A stretch of 64,000 nucleotides of DNA from Escherichia hormaechei_A (GTDB lineage Bacteria > Pseudomonadota > Gammaproteobacteria > Enterobacterales > Enterobacteriaceae). The notes beneath the pieces are model-generated. The model was given only the letters and a program-made list of their open reading frames with translations, did no database searches and was not told the DNA's origin. Below are positions 9,359 to 17,557 of this stretch, in pieces. The stretch is from positions 2,356,001 to 2,420,000 of the forward strand of contig CP170191.1 of the NCBI GenBank assembly GCA_042434945.1. The letters are read 5' to 3'. The position numbers and the translations under genes were made by a program. The first letter of the stretch is position 1. Each line of letters begins with the position of its first letter.

Positions 9359-9742
9359 CTATTCGCCGTAAGTGCAGGCGAACTGAAGTCGGAAGACTAT
9401 TCGCCCTTCTTCTGTGAGCACCGGCGCGGGAATTGCGCCCATGTTCTGGATGTAGCCGACGCACTCGTCAGTCATGGGGTTGGCCTGGACGTAATCGACT
9501 ATGCGCTGCACGGCGTTTAGCGCGTCTTTGCGCTTATCTTTCGCGCCTACGACATCGACCAGGACGTGATACTCAGAACCGAGATCGGTGCGGATATTTG
9601 ACCCGCCGTTTGGCCTGAACACCATGATCGCCTTCGACAGGTCGCCCGGGTCGTCGTACATCAACTGCTGCACCGTGAAGCCAGTCGTTAGCCCGGCGTC
9701 GCCAAACATGTTGCGCACCCGCTCGTGCATCATGGGTGTCAT
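9359..9742 (-). CDS. Tail terminator protein (gpU-like)
   Basis: 127 residues between the gp10-like neck protein and the major tail protein, the slot of lambda gpU. The sequence has an N-terminal helix (HERVRNMFGDAGLT) and beta-rich remainder ending FRLQFACTYGE, similar in plan to gpU-fold tail terminators. Its start overlaps the stop of the upstream gene by 4 bp. Family assignment is by context and length. Confidence 0.7.
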   Translation of the reverse strand: MTPMMHERVRNMFGDAGLTTGFTVQQLMYDDPGDLSKAIMVFRPNGGSNIRTDLGSEYHVLVDVVGAKDKRKDALNAVQRIVDYVQANPMTDECVGYIQNMGAIPAPVLTEEGRIVFRLQFACTYGE

Positions 9743-10203
9743 AGCGAAAGCTCCTTGCGCATCACCGCATCAACGTTATCGCGCTCATCATTTGCGCCTT
9801 TGGTCAGGAATTGCGGCTCACCATGCGGATCCCAGTAGTTACCCGTTCCTGTCCCGCCGCCGAATTCTTTCGGTTTCTGCGGGCCGAACTCAGACCTGTT
9901 ACTGGTCACGCCGAAGTGCGCGCGCGGCTGGCCTTTCAGCTTGCCTGACGCTTCGTGCACGTACGCGGCATAGTTGGCTGAGTAACCGATGCGCCCGGTG
10001 ATGAGAACCCCGCCAGCGTCGATTTCGCGGAACTGGCTATTAATCAGAGTTGAGGTGTCGATCGGGGTGTAATAGGCTGCCCGGGCACCGATGAGAATCA
10101 TCGCTGACTGGAGGGCGCGAATTACCTTCCTCCCCTTCACGTCGTTGATGACATCGCTCAGGTGCTTCTTCGCCTGGCTGATGCCCTTCACTTTGATGCC
10201 CAT
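9739..10203 (-). CDS. Neck / tail completion protein, HK97 gp10-like
   Basis: 154 residues. The N-terminus is a basic helix (KVKGISQAKKHLSDVINDVK) followed by ARAAYYTPIDTSTLINSQFR and YSANYAAYVHEASGK, the characteristic layout of the HK97 gp10 family that completes the tail-proximal neck. The C-terminus PQFLTKGANDERDNVDAVM fits the family's 'W/F-L-x-K-G' ending. Confidence 0.8.
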   Translation of the reverse strand: MGIKVKGISQAKKHLSDVINDVKGRKVIRALQSAMILIGARAAYYTPIDTSTLINSQFREIDAGGVLITGRIGYSANYAAYVHEASGKLKGQPRAHFGVTSNRSEFGPQKPKEFGGGTGTGNYWDPHGEPQFLTKGANDERDNVDAVMRKELSL

Positions 10204-10205
10204 GG

Positions 10206-10556
10206 CTACACTCCCGTCAGGATGGCGTAATCATCCGCAAGGCGCTCGAACGTGTCGGCGTAGCGGATAACCTGCCGCACCTCGTCGGCACCGGCCACAA
10301 CCGGGTCAGCCTCGGTCGACACACCAATCAGCAGGTAATCACCCGCAGCCGCCAGCGCGAACTCCGTCCAGACGGTGTTCTTCACGACGATTTCAGCGCC
10401 CAGGCTGGCTAACTTCTTACTGAGCCCGCCCTCGTAATCGCAGAGGATTTGCTCAGGTTCCGCATAGCCCAGCGGATCGCCGTATTCGTCATTACCTTCC
10501 AGCTTGCGCCAGATGGTCGCCGTGGCGGTGTATGACCAGTTCGCAACGCTAGACAT
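10206..10556 (-). CDS. Head closure / head-tail connector protein
   Basis: 116 residues with a YTATATIWRK start and repeated beta-strands, directly between the adaptor and gp10-like genes. Small beta-barrel closure proteins (HK97 gp7 / SPP1 gp16 type) sit here. No residue-level signature is decisive, so the name is positional. Confidence 0.6.
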   Translation of the reverse strand: MSSVANWSYTATATIWRKLEGNDEYGDPLGYAEPEQILCDYEGGLSKKLASLGAEIVVKNTVWTEFALAAAGDYLLIGVSTEADPVVAGADEVRQVIRYADTFERLADDYAILTGV

Positions 10557-10565
10557 CTCTCCCCC

Positions 10566-10883
10566 TCAAAGCTCTGGTAGCGGCACCGTCATACCGGCCA
10601 TGCTATGCGTACAGTCATTCAGATATTGAATCTGCCCATCCGTCACAAATGAATGGCAGGTAAACGGCTTGTCTTTCGTGGCGTCGCCAAACTCCTCCGG
10701 GTCATCGCTGGGCGTGAAGCCAGTAACCAAAACGCTTGGAGTCAGCGTCGGCTTATCAACGCTTCCATTCCATCCCCATCGCGGACCATTGCCAATGCCA
10801 ACCTGCACCACATGGCAACTACCACACCCGGGGCACATGAACGATAAACGGTTATCGCTCGCCTTCTTCACTCGCTCTGTCAT
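10566..10883 (-). CDS. DUF6527-like phage protein with Cys-pair motif
   Basis: The ATG at 10883 overlaps the stop of the preceding small gene (AATGA), so translation starts there at MTERVKKASDNR rather than at an upstream in-frame ATG; this gives 105 residues. CPGCGSCH near residue 17 and a later CHSFVTDGQIQYLNDCTH suggest metal binding. The combination WGWNGSVDKPTLTPSVLV plus CHSFVTDG is what I remember as the DUF6527 family, often mislabelled ammonia monooxygenase in phage genomes. Its function is unknown. Confidence 0.7.
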   Translation of the reverse strand: MTERVKKASDNRLSFMCPGCGSCHVVQVGIGNGPRWGWNGSVDKPTLTPSVLVTGFTPSDDPEEFGDATKDKPFTCHSFVTDGQIQYLNDCTHSMAGMTVPLPEL

Positions 10884-11050
10884 TCTTTCCACCTCAACAC
10901 CTTCGCGCCAGTCGCCCGGATGCGCGGGCAGTTGATGAACCACTCGCCGTCCGATTTAACGTAGCCGGTAGTTTCCCGCCCGGTGTCGGTCATCACCCAG
11001 ACGCGGGCGAACGAGCGCGGAAGGCCGTGCTTAACTGATTTGTACGTCAT
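10880..11050 (-). CDS. Small phage protein, 56 residues
   Basis: A short gene fully tiled between neighbours: its ATG at 11050 overlaps the stop of the adaptor gene and its TGA overlaps the ATG of the DUF6527-like gene. The protein begins MTYKSVKHGLPRSFARVWVM and ends TGAKVLRWKE. The contents (VWVMTDTGRETTGYVKSDGE) suggest a small beta-barrel. I do not recognise the family; the tight coupling on both sides is the main evidence that it is real. Confidence 0.7.
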   Translation of the reverse strand: MTYKSVKHGLPRSFARVWVMTDTGRETTGYVKSDGEWFINCPRIRATGAKVLRWKE

Positions 11051-11430
11051 CAGCAGCCCCCTACCACCAGGAACAGGCCTACACTGTTACCGGCGCTGAT
11101 TGGCAACTCTCCGGTGCAACCGCTGGTATCGAGCCTGGCCAGCGAGTCACGCAACCATGTGATGCTGTCGTCACCATATTCAAACGAGCGGGACGCACCA
11201 GACGGTGCACCCTGCGATTTGATGCGGCGCGCTCCGGAAGACGTAGCCATAAGCGCGGCGGCATACATCAGGATCAGCTTCGCGGTGCAGTCGTCATACC
11301 CTGCGCCATCGAGGCACGGGATAATCTTGTTTACCACGCAGAGAATCGGCTCCAGCAGCGAGCCCGGGATGGAGTAACCCAATTCACCGAGGAACGCCTG
11401 CACGTCTGCCGCTGTGATTGGGTCAGCCAT
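11050..11430 (-). CDS. Head-tail adaptor protein (gp6-like position)
   Basis: 126 residues. The N-terminal half is helical (ITAADVQAFLGELGY, then KLILMYAAALMATSSGARRI) with a following SRSFEYGDDSITWLRDSLAR, the helical pattern of portal-adaptor proteins. It lies directly downstream of the capsid group. Cysteines are unusually frequent (five). Confidence 0.65.
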   Translation of the reverse strand: MADPITAADVQAFLGELGYSIPGSLLEPILCVVNKIIPCLDGAGYDDCTAKLILMYAAALMATSSGARRIKSQGAPSGASRSFEYGDDSITWLRDSLARLDTSGCTGELPISAGNSVGLFLVVGGC

Positions 11431-11432
11431 GG

Positions 11433-11798
11433 TTATTTCGCCTTCTTGATTGCTTCCGCCAGTGCTGCTTCGGCTTCGTCAGCGCGTTTGGTTTCTGCTG
11501 CCAGTGCGTCGGCGTGAGCCTTGTCTTTAGCTTCACCATCGGCGATTAGCTTTTGGTTATGCTCCAGTGCGTCGGCGAGTTGCTTTTGAAGGGCCGTCAG
11601 ATCTGTCGCAGGAGCTGAAGGAGTAGCCACTTCGAAGGTAAGCTTCTCGCCTTTCTTCTTGTCGGTATCCTTCGCCTTGCCTGTGCTGATCCAGCGCTCA
11701 GCTGTTGCATCATCCACATCCACCACCGAACCAACCTCCAGTTTGCGGAGGTTGGCACCGGCGTGCAGGTTGCTTGCCACGATTTCTACCAGTGCCAT
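11433..11798 (-). CDS. Phage head-region protein with C-terminal coiled coil
   Basis: 121 residues. The N-terminal ~45 residues resemble a small beta-domain (LRKLEVGSVVDVDDATAERW), followed by a charged alanine/lysine-rich helix from about residue 65 to the end (KAHADALAAETKRADEAEAA). It is located between the major capsid and the adaptor. I do not know its function; it may be an accessory head or connector protein. Confidence 0.6.
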   Translation of the reverse strand: MALVEIVASNLHAGANLRKLEVGSVVDVDDATAERWISTGKAKDTDKKKGEKLTFEVATPSAPATDLTALQKQLADALEHNQKLIADGEAKDKAHADALAAETKRADEAEAALAEAIKKAK

Positions 11799-11807
11799 GA
11801 TTTATCC

Positions 11808-12905
11808 TTAGCTTGATGCGTGAATTACGGAGTATTTGTTGTTGATGTCCTGCTTGACCATCAACCCCATTGCACCCCAGGTGCGCCAGATGTAGTCGCT
11901 GTTGTACTCCGGACGCGGAGATGCAACGGTACCGATAGCCTGGCCGACGATTGGAGCAATGACGCCAGCAGACAGCGGAACGATGACGATTTCGTTACCT
12001 GACAGTTGGCTGTCTTCTTTGATCGCCGCAACGCCGGTCAGTTTCAGGATTTCATCCATGATCGTGCCGGACTGGAAGTTGTCGGAGAAGTAGCGTTCCA
12101 GGTTGGAGATGATTTCACCGGATACGTACCAGGTCTGCTCTGCATACTGGTTGTTCACGCGGCGCATCTGATCACGCAGTGCGATTGCGCCAGCGCGGAT
12201 GTCCTGAGACGTTGCTGTGCCAGAGGTAAAATCGATGTTCAGGCCTGAAGCGCCAAGGTCGATCTGCGCTACGCGCTCATCGTCACGCAACCCTTTCCAG
12301 GTCAGACCGTCAAACACTGCGAAGTTGCCAGCTTTGTCGCGGAAGCCGTTGAAGATGTAGTCAACGTAACGACGCTGAACGTCTTCAACCGAACCACGCT
12401 GCGCATCAGCCTGCGACTGCAATGCCTGAGGGCTGTTGAAGATTGGATCACGCCATTCGAACTTAAAGCCCGAGTCGTGGATAGGCACCATGGTGCCATC
12501 GAAGGAATAGCTACGAGCATCGAGTGCCGCGCCGACCTGTCCGGACATGGAAGTGTGAGCCCAGCCGCGGCCACCGGTACGAGCGTAGTCGTAACGAGAC
12601 TGTTCGATTCGAACGGAGCGAGAAAGCGGCATTAGATCGTTCAGCAGAGTGAACTCGGTATTCGGCTCGAACTGCTGAAGAACAGTTGTGTCGAAAGCGC
12701 GATACAGGCGACGAATATCGTCAACTGCGTTCACCGCATCGAGATAAGGAGCGTTTTCTGCATCGCCACGGAACTGAGTGCGCGCCAAGAAATCCGCTGC
12801 TGCCTGAGCACTGGCGTTTCGCTCAATTTCAAGAGCGCGCCATTGCGCCTGATTTACCGCGAAGTTACCGGTCTTTTCACCGATAGACTTGGAGAATACA
12901 AACAT
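11808..12905 (-). CDS. Major capsid protein
   Basis: 365 residues with an HK97-fold-like layout: an N-terminal helical arm (residues 15-60), an E-loop-like region near residues 120-150 (GRGWAHTSMSGQVGA), and a C-terminal P/A-domain portion ending GAMGLMVKQDINNKYSVIHA. It follows the protease-scaffold and decoration genes in the usual order. The segment DSGFKFEWRDPIFNS is typical of the DUF6260-type major capsid group as I remember it. No protease site can be fixed from sequence alone. Confidence 0.85.
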   Translation of the reverse strand: MFVFSKSIGEKTGNFAVNQAQWRALEIERNASAQAAADFLARTQFRGDAENAPYLDAVNAVDDIRRLYRAFDTTVLQQFEPNTEFTLLNDLMPLSRSVRIEQSRYDYARTGGRGWAHTSMSGQVGAALDARSYSFDGTMVPIHDSGFKFEWRDPIFNSPQALQSQADAQRGSVEDVQRRYVDYIFNGFRDKAGNFAVFDGLTWKGLRDDERVAQIDLGASGLNIDFTSGTATSQDIRAGAIALRDQMRRVNNQYAEQTWYVSGEIISNLERYFSDNFQSGTIMDEILKLTGVAAIKEDSQLSGNEIVIVPLSAGVIAPIVGQAIGTVASPRPEYNSDYIWRTWGAMGLMVKQDINNKYSVIHASS

Positions 12906-12914
12906 ATCCGCTCC

Positions 12915-13349
12915 TTATTTGATTACGACACGAAGCAGATCGCCTGCCGCCGCTGTGTATGATTTGTCTTCCTCGACGTAGCAGCGCACTGACTCATCGC
13001 CAGCAGCCACCTTGACTCGACCGTTTGCAATAGAGAGCGCCTGTCCCTTGGTGTAGGTGCCGGCTGCGGCACGAACGTTGAGGAACATGCCCGGCAGAGG
13101 CTGAATACCTACGACAAGCTCGCCAGCAGGGATAGCGTCGTCCACTGACAGGCAGCGCAGATAGTCTTTGTTGGCCACATACAGAATTGCAGCCTCATTG
13201 CCATCCACAGAGGCAGTGAACTTGTCCGCTGCACTGAAGAAGCCAATGGTACCCGGCGGAGTAGATGCCGCGGCCGCGCCTTCACGGTTAAGCAGCGGAT
13301 TAGGGAACACGCCGCCGGCGTGGATGATATGCTTTCCGTCTTTAGCCAT
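12915..13349 (-). CDS. Head decoration-like protein
   Basis: 144 residues between scaffold and capsid genes. It is beta-rich and glycine/alanine-rich (AAGTYTKGQALSIANGRVKV, ending DLLRVVIK), the plan of lambda gpD-like or 'DUF2190-like' capsid cement proteins. It starts four bases downstream of the scaffold gene's stop. Confidence 0.65.
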   Translation of the reverse strand: MAKDGKHIIHAGGVFPNPLLNREGAAAASTPPGTIGFFSAADKFTASVDGNEAAILYVANKDYLRCLSVDDAIPAGELVVGIQPLPGMFLNVRAAAGTYTKGQALSIANGRVKVAAGDESVRCYVEEDKSYTAAAGDLLRVVIK

Positions 13350-13352
13350 TTT

Positions 13353-14546
13353 TTACTCCGGCATTTCGCTGACTGATTGGGTGTTGGTAGCCTGGCGGAA
13401 CGCACCGTTCAGGCCGAAAGATGTCTGGCACTTGGCATACATAGCGTCGAGCGCCTTACCGTCCAGGTCTGCGACTTCGTCATCGCTCATGTTCATCGCC
13501 AACTTCACAGCCGCGCGCTTTTCGCCTTTCTCTTTGTCGGCATTAGCGTTCAGGCTGTTGAAAACGACATCCACGCGATCGGCGAGTTTCTGCGCCCACG
13601 CTGGCATCTCTTCGTTGTTGGTGGCCTGCTCTTTAGCCTTCTTGTCATCCGCTTCTTTCTTCTCACGTGCGGCCTTCTCTTCAGGCGTTTCTTCTTTGCT
13701 GTCGGCGTTTTCTGCCAGCATCTGGTTATATGCGTCCATCAGTTCGGCATCGGTTTTACCGTCAACCGATTTACCTTTGGCCTTCAGCGCATTAACGATG
13801 AGCTCTTTCATCGGGTCTGTTTCCTTCTGGGTTGAATCGCTGTTGGCGCCGAAAAACGCCTTTAGCTGGTTGAAAAATGTTTTGAATGCGGGGTCTTGCT
13901 GGTCTGGGGTAGCGGACTCTTCGAGATTAACGACCTCGATTTCGAGTTCATCACCCTCGGCGTTAACGAAGATGCCAACACCCTCCTCCGGCGTACCGGC
14001 ACCAGGCTCATCAAGCAGCACAGCCACATGGTCAAACATCATGTTTGTGGCGATCTCGTTGTACTTCTTGCCCTTCGATTCGCCGTTGGCGGCGATACCG
14101 GAATAGAGCAGTCCTGTGGAGATGTGAATCGGGTCAGAGTTGGTGCCGGCTAGCATCTCATCCAGGCGGTTGATCAGGCGCTTGCCCTTGTCGCTCGACT
14201 CGGCGTACTGGCGGTTAACGTACATGTCGCCCATCACCTTCCCGTCTTTGTGGCTGACGTTCTGTAGCCAGGCCCCGACGTGGTACTCGTTCACCGCCCG
14301 GACATCACGCGCCGACACATGCTTGCCGTCCACTTTCGGGTGGCCCAGCGGCATCGGGTTACGCTCGAGCGTGTTGTAAGCCTTTTCGATTTCTGCTGCC
14401 GGGTACAACTTCCGGTTCATCACGATATCGTCCACGACAGGCGTGATGCCGCGAACCACGATATGTGGCTTGCCGTCGATGGTTTCAGTGGTGATGTTTG
14501 AAGCGGAGTTGACGACGGTCAGCACGTTAACGCGGTTGCGTTTCAT
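13353..14546 (-). CDS. Prohead protease-scaffold fusion (DUF2213-like)
   Basis: 397 residues. The N-terminal ~200 residues form a maturation-protease-like domain with GHPKVDGKHVSARDV (candidate catalytic His) and DPIHISTGLLYS (candidate Ser), as in DUF2213 proteins. Residues about 250-340 are an acidic/basic coiled coil (EEKAAREKKEADDKKAKEQA) suited to a scaffold that is digested during head maturation. An in-frame ATG within the linker (TDPMKELIVNALKAKGKSVD) could give a separate scaffold product, as happens in other phages; this is only a suggestion. The gene begins about 540 bp downstream of the MuF-like gene because a cargo gene intervenes. Confidence 0.82.
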   Translation of the reverse strand: MKRNRVNVLTVVNSASNITTETIDGKPHIVVRGITPVVDDIVMNRKLYPAAEIEKAYNTLERNPMPLGHPKVDGKHVSARDVRAVNEYHVGAWLQNVSHKDGKVMGDMYVNRQYAESSDKGKRLINRLDEMLAGTNSDPIHISTGLLYSGIAANGESKGKKYNEIATNMMFDHVAVLLDEPGAGTPEEGVGIFVNAEGDELEIEVVNLEESATPDQQDPAFKTFFNQLKAFFGANSDSTQKETDPMKELIVNALKAKGKSVDGKTDAELMDAYNQMLAENADSKEETPEEKAAREKKEADDKKAKEQATNNEEMPAWAQKLADRVDVVFNSLNANADKEKGEKRAAVKLAMNMSDDEVADLDGKALDAMYAKCQTSFGLNGAFRQATNTQSVSEMPE

Positions 14547-14577
14547 GCTGGGTCCTCATTGGTGGATTTTGAGTAAT

Positions 14578-14599
14578 AAAAAAGGCCGCCGTGGCGACC
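14578..14599 (-). terminator. Terminator closing the cargo membrane-protein gene
   Basis: On the minus strand GGTCGCC and GGCGGCC pair around a short loop (one G-U pair) and are followed by TTTTTTATT. It lies 12 bp after the stop of the 171-residue membrane protein and before the scaffold gene, so it isolates the cargo transcript. Confidence 0.75.
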
Positions 14600-14611
14600 T
14601 ATAGTTATTTT

Positions 14612-15127
14612 TTATTTGAACTTAAGCTCTTCCTTCGCATCATCGACTATTGCATCTATGGAGGATTGTATAACGCCTGACATTTCGTGATAGGCAATGA
14701 ATTCAAGACAACCTTCTTCATAAATGCTGATATTTTTTTCTGTATCTTGGGTAAGAAGGTTGTCCAATAACTCTTTAACATTATGACTGAAGGAGATAGG
14801 TGAAAGAACATAGAGTCTGTGCACCTGTGATCTGACTTCATTCAATTTATGCCAATCGACCTTAGCTTTAGGGTAGTCTCGCTCCCCCCTGTCCGCCTGA
14901 AATTCCATCTCTGTAATATCAGATGCTATTACGTAGAGATCTTTTAGTTCAAAAAGCTTTTCGATTAACTGATTGTAAGCGGCATGCTTTTTTTCCCACC
15001 ATTTCTCTCTATAAAATCTATTTAAAGCGAAATAGGCGGTATACCCTGCCGCTGCGACACCGGTAATAACAGGGACAACCAAAGATAAAAAAAATGAACC
15101 TACATCAGCCGCTGTTACGCTGCTCAT
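14612..15127 (-). CDS. Membrane-anchored cargo protein of unknown function
   Basis: 171 residues. A single transmembrane helix occupies about residues 10-33 (SFFLSLVVPVITGVAAAGYT), followed by a cytoplasmic-looking helical domain starting FYREKWWEKKHAAYNQLIEK. The W-W-E-K-K motif after a membrane helix recurs in uncharacterised bacterial and prophage proteins I have seen. The gene is A+T-rich compared with its head-gene neighbours, interrupts the scaffold/MuF gene order, and carries its own promoter and terminator, the hallmarks of a phage moron expressed in the lysogen. A role in exclusion or defence is inference only. Confidence 0.8.
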   Translation of the reverse strand: MSSVTAADVGSFFLSLVVPVITGVAAAGYTAYFALNRFYREKWWEKKHAAYNQLIEKLFELKDLYVIASDITEMEFQADRGERDYPKAKVDWHKLNEVRSQVHRLYVLSPISFSHNVKELLDNLLTQDTEKNISIYEEGCLEFIAYHEMSGVIQSSIDAIVDDAKEELKFK

Positions 15128-15160
15128 TTCTCACCTATACATCATTTTATGGTGGTTATG

Positions 15161-15188
15161 ATCATACCACTATGCATAATATTGCCAA
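15161..15188 (-). promoter_or_regulatory. Sigma-70 promoter of the cargo membrane-protein gene
   Basis: Minus-strand TTGGCA (15183-15188) and TATGAT (15161-15166) are separated by 16 bp and differ from the consensus boxes by one base each. The start of transcription would fall about 20-25 bp upstream of the ATG at 15127. The -35 box lies inside the 3' end of the MuF-like gene. Confidence 0.75.
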
Positions 15189-16090
15189 GATTTTCGCTCT
15201 TTCTTCAGCTTGTCTGCCAGACCTTCATTGAAAATGCTGCCGTCGTCGTTGAGCAGTACCGGAATCTGGCTGCAATAGCAGTTGTAACGGTTGCCGTTCT
15301 CAGCGTAGAAGTCCCGCACCTCTTCGGTGGAGTAAACCTTACCGTGACGGCTGGCGTGCCAGGTGCGCGTCGTTGGTTTGAGCGCTGACAGCCAAAGCAG
15401 GCCGGTATTCAGCCCCAGCCGGTCAGCCGCCCAGCCCGTCTCATTCCATTGAGCTTCACGCAGCGCGCCGACCTGCTCAGTCTGCGCGATGGTCTTGGCC
15501 TTCGACATGCTGACGTCGAGGCGCTTACTGATGACGCTGGCAGTCTCGCGAGGATTCACGCCGCGGGCTACCGCATCGGTGATGATGTTGGTCAGGTCGC
15601 CGCGGGCAGTGTCGCTGATGACCTTCCAGTCACTGAACGTTGTCAGCCTGGCCGCAGATATCTGGTTCAGATAACCGGGACTGCTTAAAAGCTGCTGTAG
15701 CGTCGTCTGGCTGGCGTACACCTGCGACTGCTGCGAGAGGTTGTTGAAGGCCTCAAGCGTTCCGCGCTGCGCCTCAGCGATGACGTAATCCATCGCCCAG
15801 AGGTTTTGCCCGCCGCCTTCCAGCAGGTAATCGTCGAGAATGCCCTGCACCGCTTCCAGCAGGTCAGCCAGTTCCTGCGCCGACATGTCGTAGATGAACT
15901 TGCCGGCGTTTACCTGGTAGAGCCGCATATCCGCGCCGTGGTCGTGGCAAAGGAAGTGCCAGTTATGGCTATTCACCTCTCGCTTTCGCCCGGTCAGACG
16001 CTGATCGAATAGTGCTTTCAACGCTACCTTTATCGCGTAATACCTATCCTCAATGTCGCGCTCCATTCTACTGACGGATTTACGCGACAT
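15170..16090 (-). CDS. Head morphogenesis protein, MuF / SPP1 gp7-like
   Basis: Start chosen at the ATG at 16090 (MSRKSVSRMERDIEDRYYAI), 7 bp after the portal stop; the longer frame would run deep into the portal gene. The 306-residue protein carries the MuF domain in its second half: QTEQVGALREAQWNETGW followed by WHASRHGKVYSTEEV and a terminal RYNCYCSQIPVL with two cysteines. MuF proteins are minor head components packaged near the portal. The long N-terminal helical region precedes it, as usual in the family. Confidence 0.85.
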   Translation of the reverse strand: MSRKSVSRMERDIEDRYYAIKVALKALFDQRLTGRKREVNSHNWHFLCHDHGADMRLYQVNAGKFIYDMSAQELADLLEAVQGILDDYLLEGGGQNLWAMDYVIAEAQRGTLEAFNNLSQQSQVYASQTTLQQLLSSPGYLNQISAARLTTFSDWKVISDTARGDLTNIITDAVARGVNPRETASVISKRLDVSMSKAKTIAQTEQVGALREAQWNETGWAADRLGLNTGLLWLSALKPTTRTWHASRHGKVYSTEEVRDFYAENGNRYNCYCSQIPVLLNDDGSIFNEGLADKLKKERKSWQYYA

Positions 16091-16097
16091 TGTGGGG

Positions 16098-17546
16098 TCA
16101 ACTTTCGACCGTGGTATCACCGGACTTTTCGGCTTCTGATTCTGGGTCGGCCAGTGGGTCAGGCTTTGGCTTATTGCCATCTGGCAGCACCTCATCATCA
16201 AGTTCAGGCAGGGCTTGAAGTTCGCCCGCCGCGCGTATCTCGTTTTCGGTGATTGCTGAGCGGCCAAACGCGTTCGTCGACTTCACGGCCACGTCCGCGA
16301 GCTTGTCCATGTTGGCAATCTTCTCTGCCTGGCTCGGCGCCAGTAGATCGGACCATCCCACTGTAACTTCTTCGCCGCTGGCTGGAGGAATGAAACCAAG
16401 CGTCCAGAAGCGGGTAACCACCTCAGTGATTACTTCGGTCAGGAAGCCATTGCGTCGGCTCATACGGGTTTTTGCCCAGTCCTTCGCATCTTCCGTGCTG
16501 GCCCTTTCTCCTGTCTGCATGCCCACCAGCACCTTCACCGGGATCGGCACTGTGGAGCAGAACTCATTGAGCGCAGTCCGCCATGTTGGCTCCGGGTCGG
16601 CAACTGCCACGGAAAGCACGCTGGTATCGCCCTCCTGCATGATGACGGCGCTATCTGTGCTGTCATTCAGGCGACGAACCTGGTCATCCATCCCTTCAGA
16701 GAGTTGCGCCTCGCTAACGCCCAGTGCTCTTGCCAGCTGCGCAAAACTTGTCTTGGCGCTGAAGTTAAAATTGAGCTGCCGACTGGCATTCTTCAGGAAC
16801 CCCTCCGCCGCGCCGCCTGATACCTTCTCAAGATCCATCAGCTTGTTGAAGCCCTCTTCCAGCAGAGACTCGCCGGAATCCAGTCTTCCATCATCTGAAC
16901 CTTCCGCCAGGATGATGACGCGATCAGGATGAACGTTGATGATTCGCCCGGGCTGGCCACTGCGTTGCTGCTGAACCGGTATCTCGGTAAATGAGTACAT
17001 GCTAACAGCACCGTAGTCCTCGCTGTTCTGGTCCTCATTATAACTGACAGGGTCGAGCTGAGCCTCCCAGACCGGGATTAGCCTGACGAGCGCCCTTTCT
17101 TGGAGTCTGCCGACCATCGCCTTATCGACAGGTTCCCACCAGGGCTTACTGTCTTTAACCTGGATGAGCAGCGCTGAGTAACGGCCCACTAGGTTACGTT
17201 TGTCAGCGCCCTTAATCTGCTTCCAGCAGCGTTTAAGCAGCTTATTGACCCTCTTATCCCAGGGTGTCTGCTGTGTGGCATCCTTAGTCTGGTCGCCTTC
17301 GTAAACGTCCGGGTAATCCTCCCAGCAGCCATCAACCATGCGCGCCACTGCGGCGCCAGCGATGGAATTGCGGCGGTATGCCCGGTAAAAGTCATCGAAG
17401 CAGAGATCCTGCGGGTACCCAAACTCCTGATACAGGCGCTTACGCTTGGTATTACTGGTGCCATTGAACAGTGCGTTGACGTAACGCATCCGCTCGCGGT
17501 CGATGCTGGCATTCGTGGCGAGCTGTTTATTTTCGCTTTCGTTCAC
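16098..17546 (-). CDS. Portal protein (DUF1073-like)
   Basis: 482 residues. The N-terminal part has FDDFYRAYRRNSIAGAAVAR and WEDYPDVYEG, and the centre has the portal-typical VHPDRVIILAEGSDDGRLDS. The C-terminal 70 residues are acidic and proline-rich. The portal forms the DNA entry ring; it is preceded by terminase and followed by the MuF-like gene as expected. The family is the DUF1073 group that some databases now co-list with the Acb1 anti-CBASS name; nothing here argues for an anti-CBASS enzyme rather than a portal. Confidence 0.85.
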   Translation of the reverse strand: MNESENKQLATNASIDRERMRYVNALFNGTSNTKRKRLYQEFGYPQDLCFDDFYRAYRRNSIAGAAVARMVDGCWEDYPDVYEGDQTKDATQQTPWDKRVNKLLKRCWKQIKGADKRNLVGRYSALLIQVKDSKPWWEPVDKAMVGRLQERALVRLIPVWEAQLDPVSYNEDQNSEDYGAVSMYSFTEIPVQQQRSGQPGRIINVHPDRVIILAEGSDDGRLDSGESLLEEGFNKLMDLEKVSGGAAEGFLKNASRQLNFNFSAKTSFAQLARALGVSEAQLSEGMDDQVRRLNDSTDSAVIMQEGDTSVLSVAVADPEPTWRTALNEFCSTVPIPVKVLVGMQTGERASTEDAKDWAKTRMSRRNGFLTEVITEVVTRFWTLGFIPPASGEEVTVGWSDLLAPSQAEKIANMDKLADVAVKSTNAFGRSAITENEIRAAGELQALPELDDEVLPDGNKPKPDPLADPESEAEKSGDTTVES

Positions 17547-17557
17547 GGTTTCCTCCG

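Noticed and set aside
13168..14106. 312-codon plus-strand reading frame rich in Ser and Leu
   Set aside because: Antisense to the coiled-coil protease-scaffold gene; hydrophobic look arises from complementing charged codons.
16098..17546. Anti-CBASS (Acb1) enzyme
   Set aside because: The shared database name derives from the DUF1073 portal family; position, length and motifs fit a portal, with no HxT/HxS phosphodiesterase pair seen.
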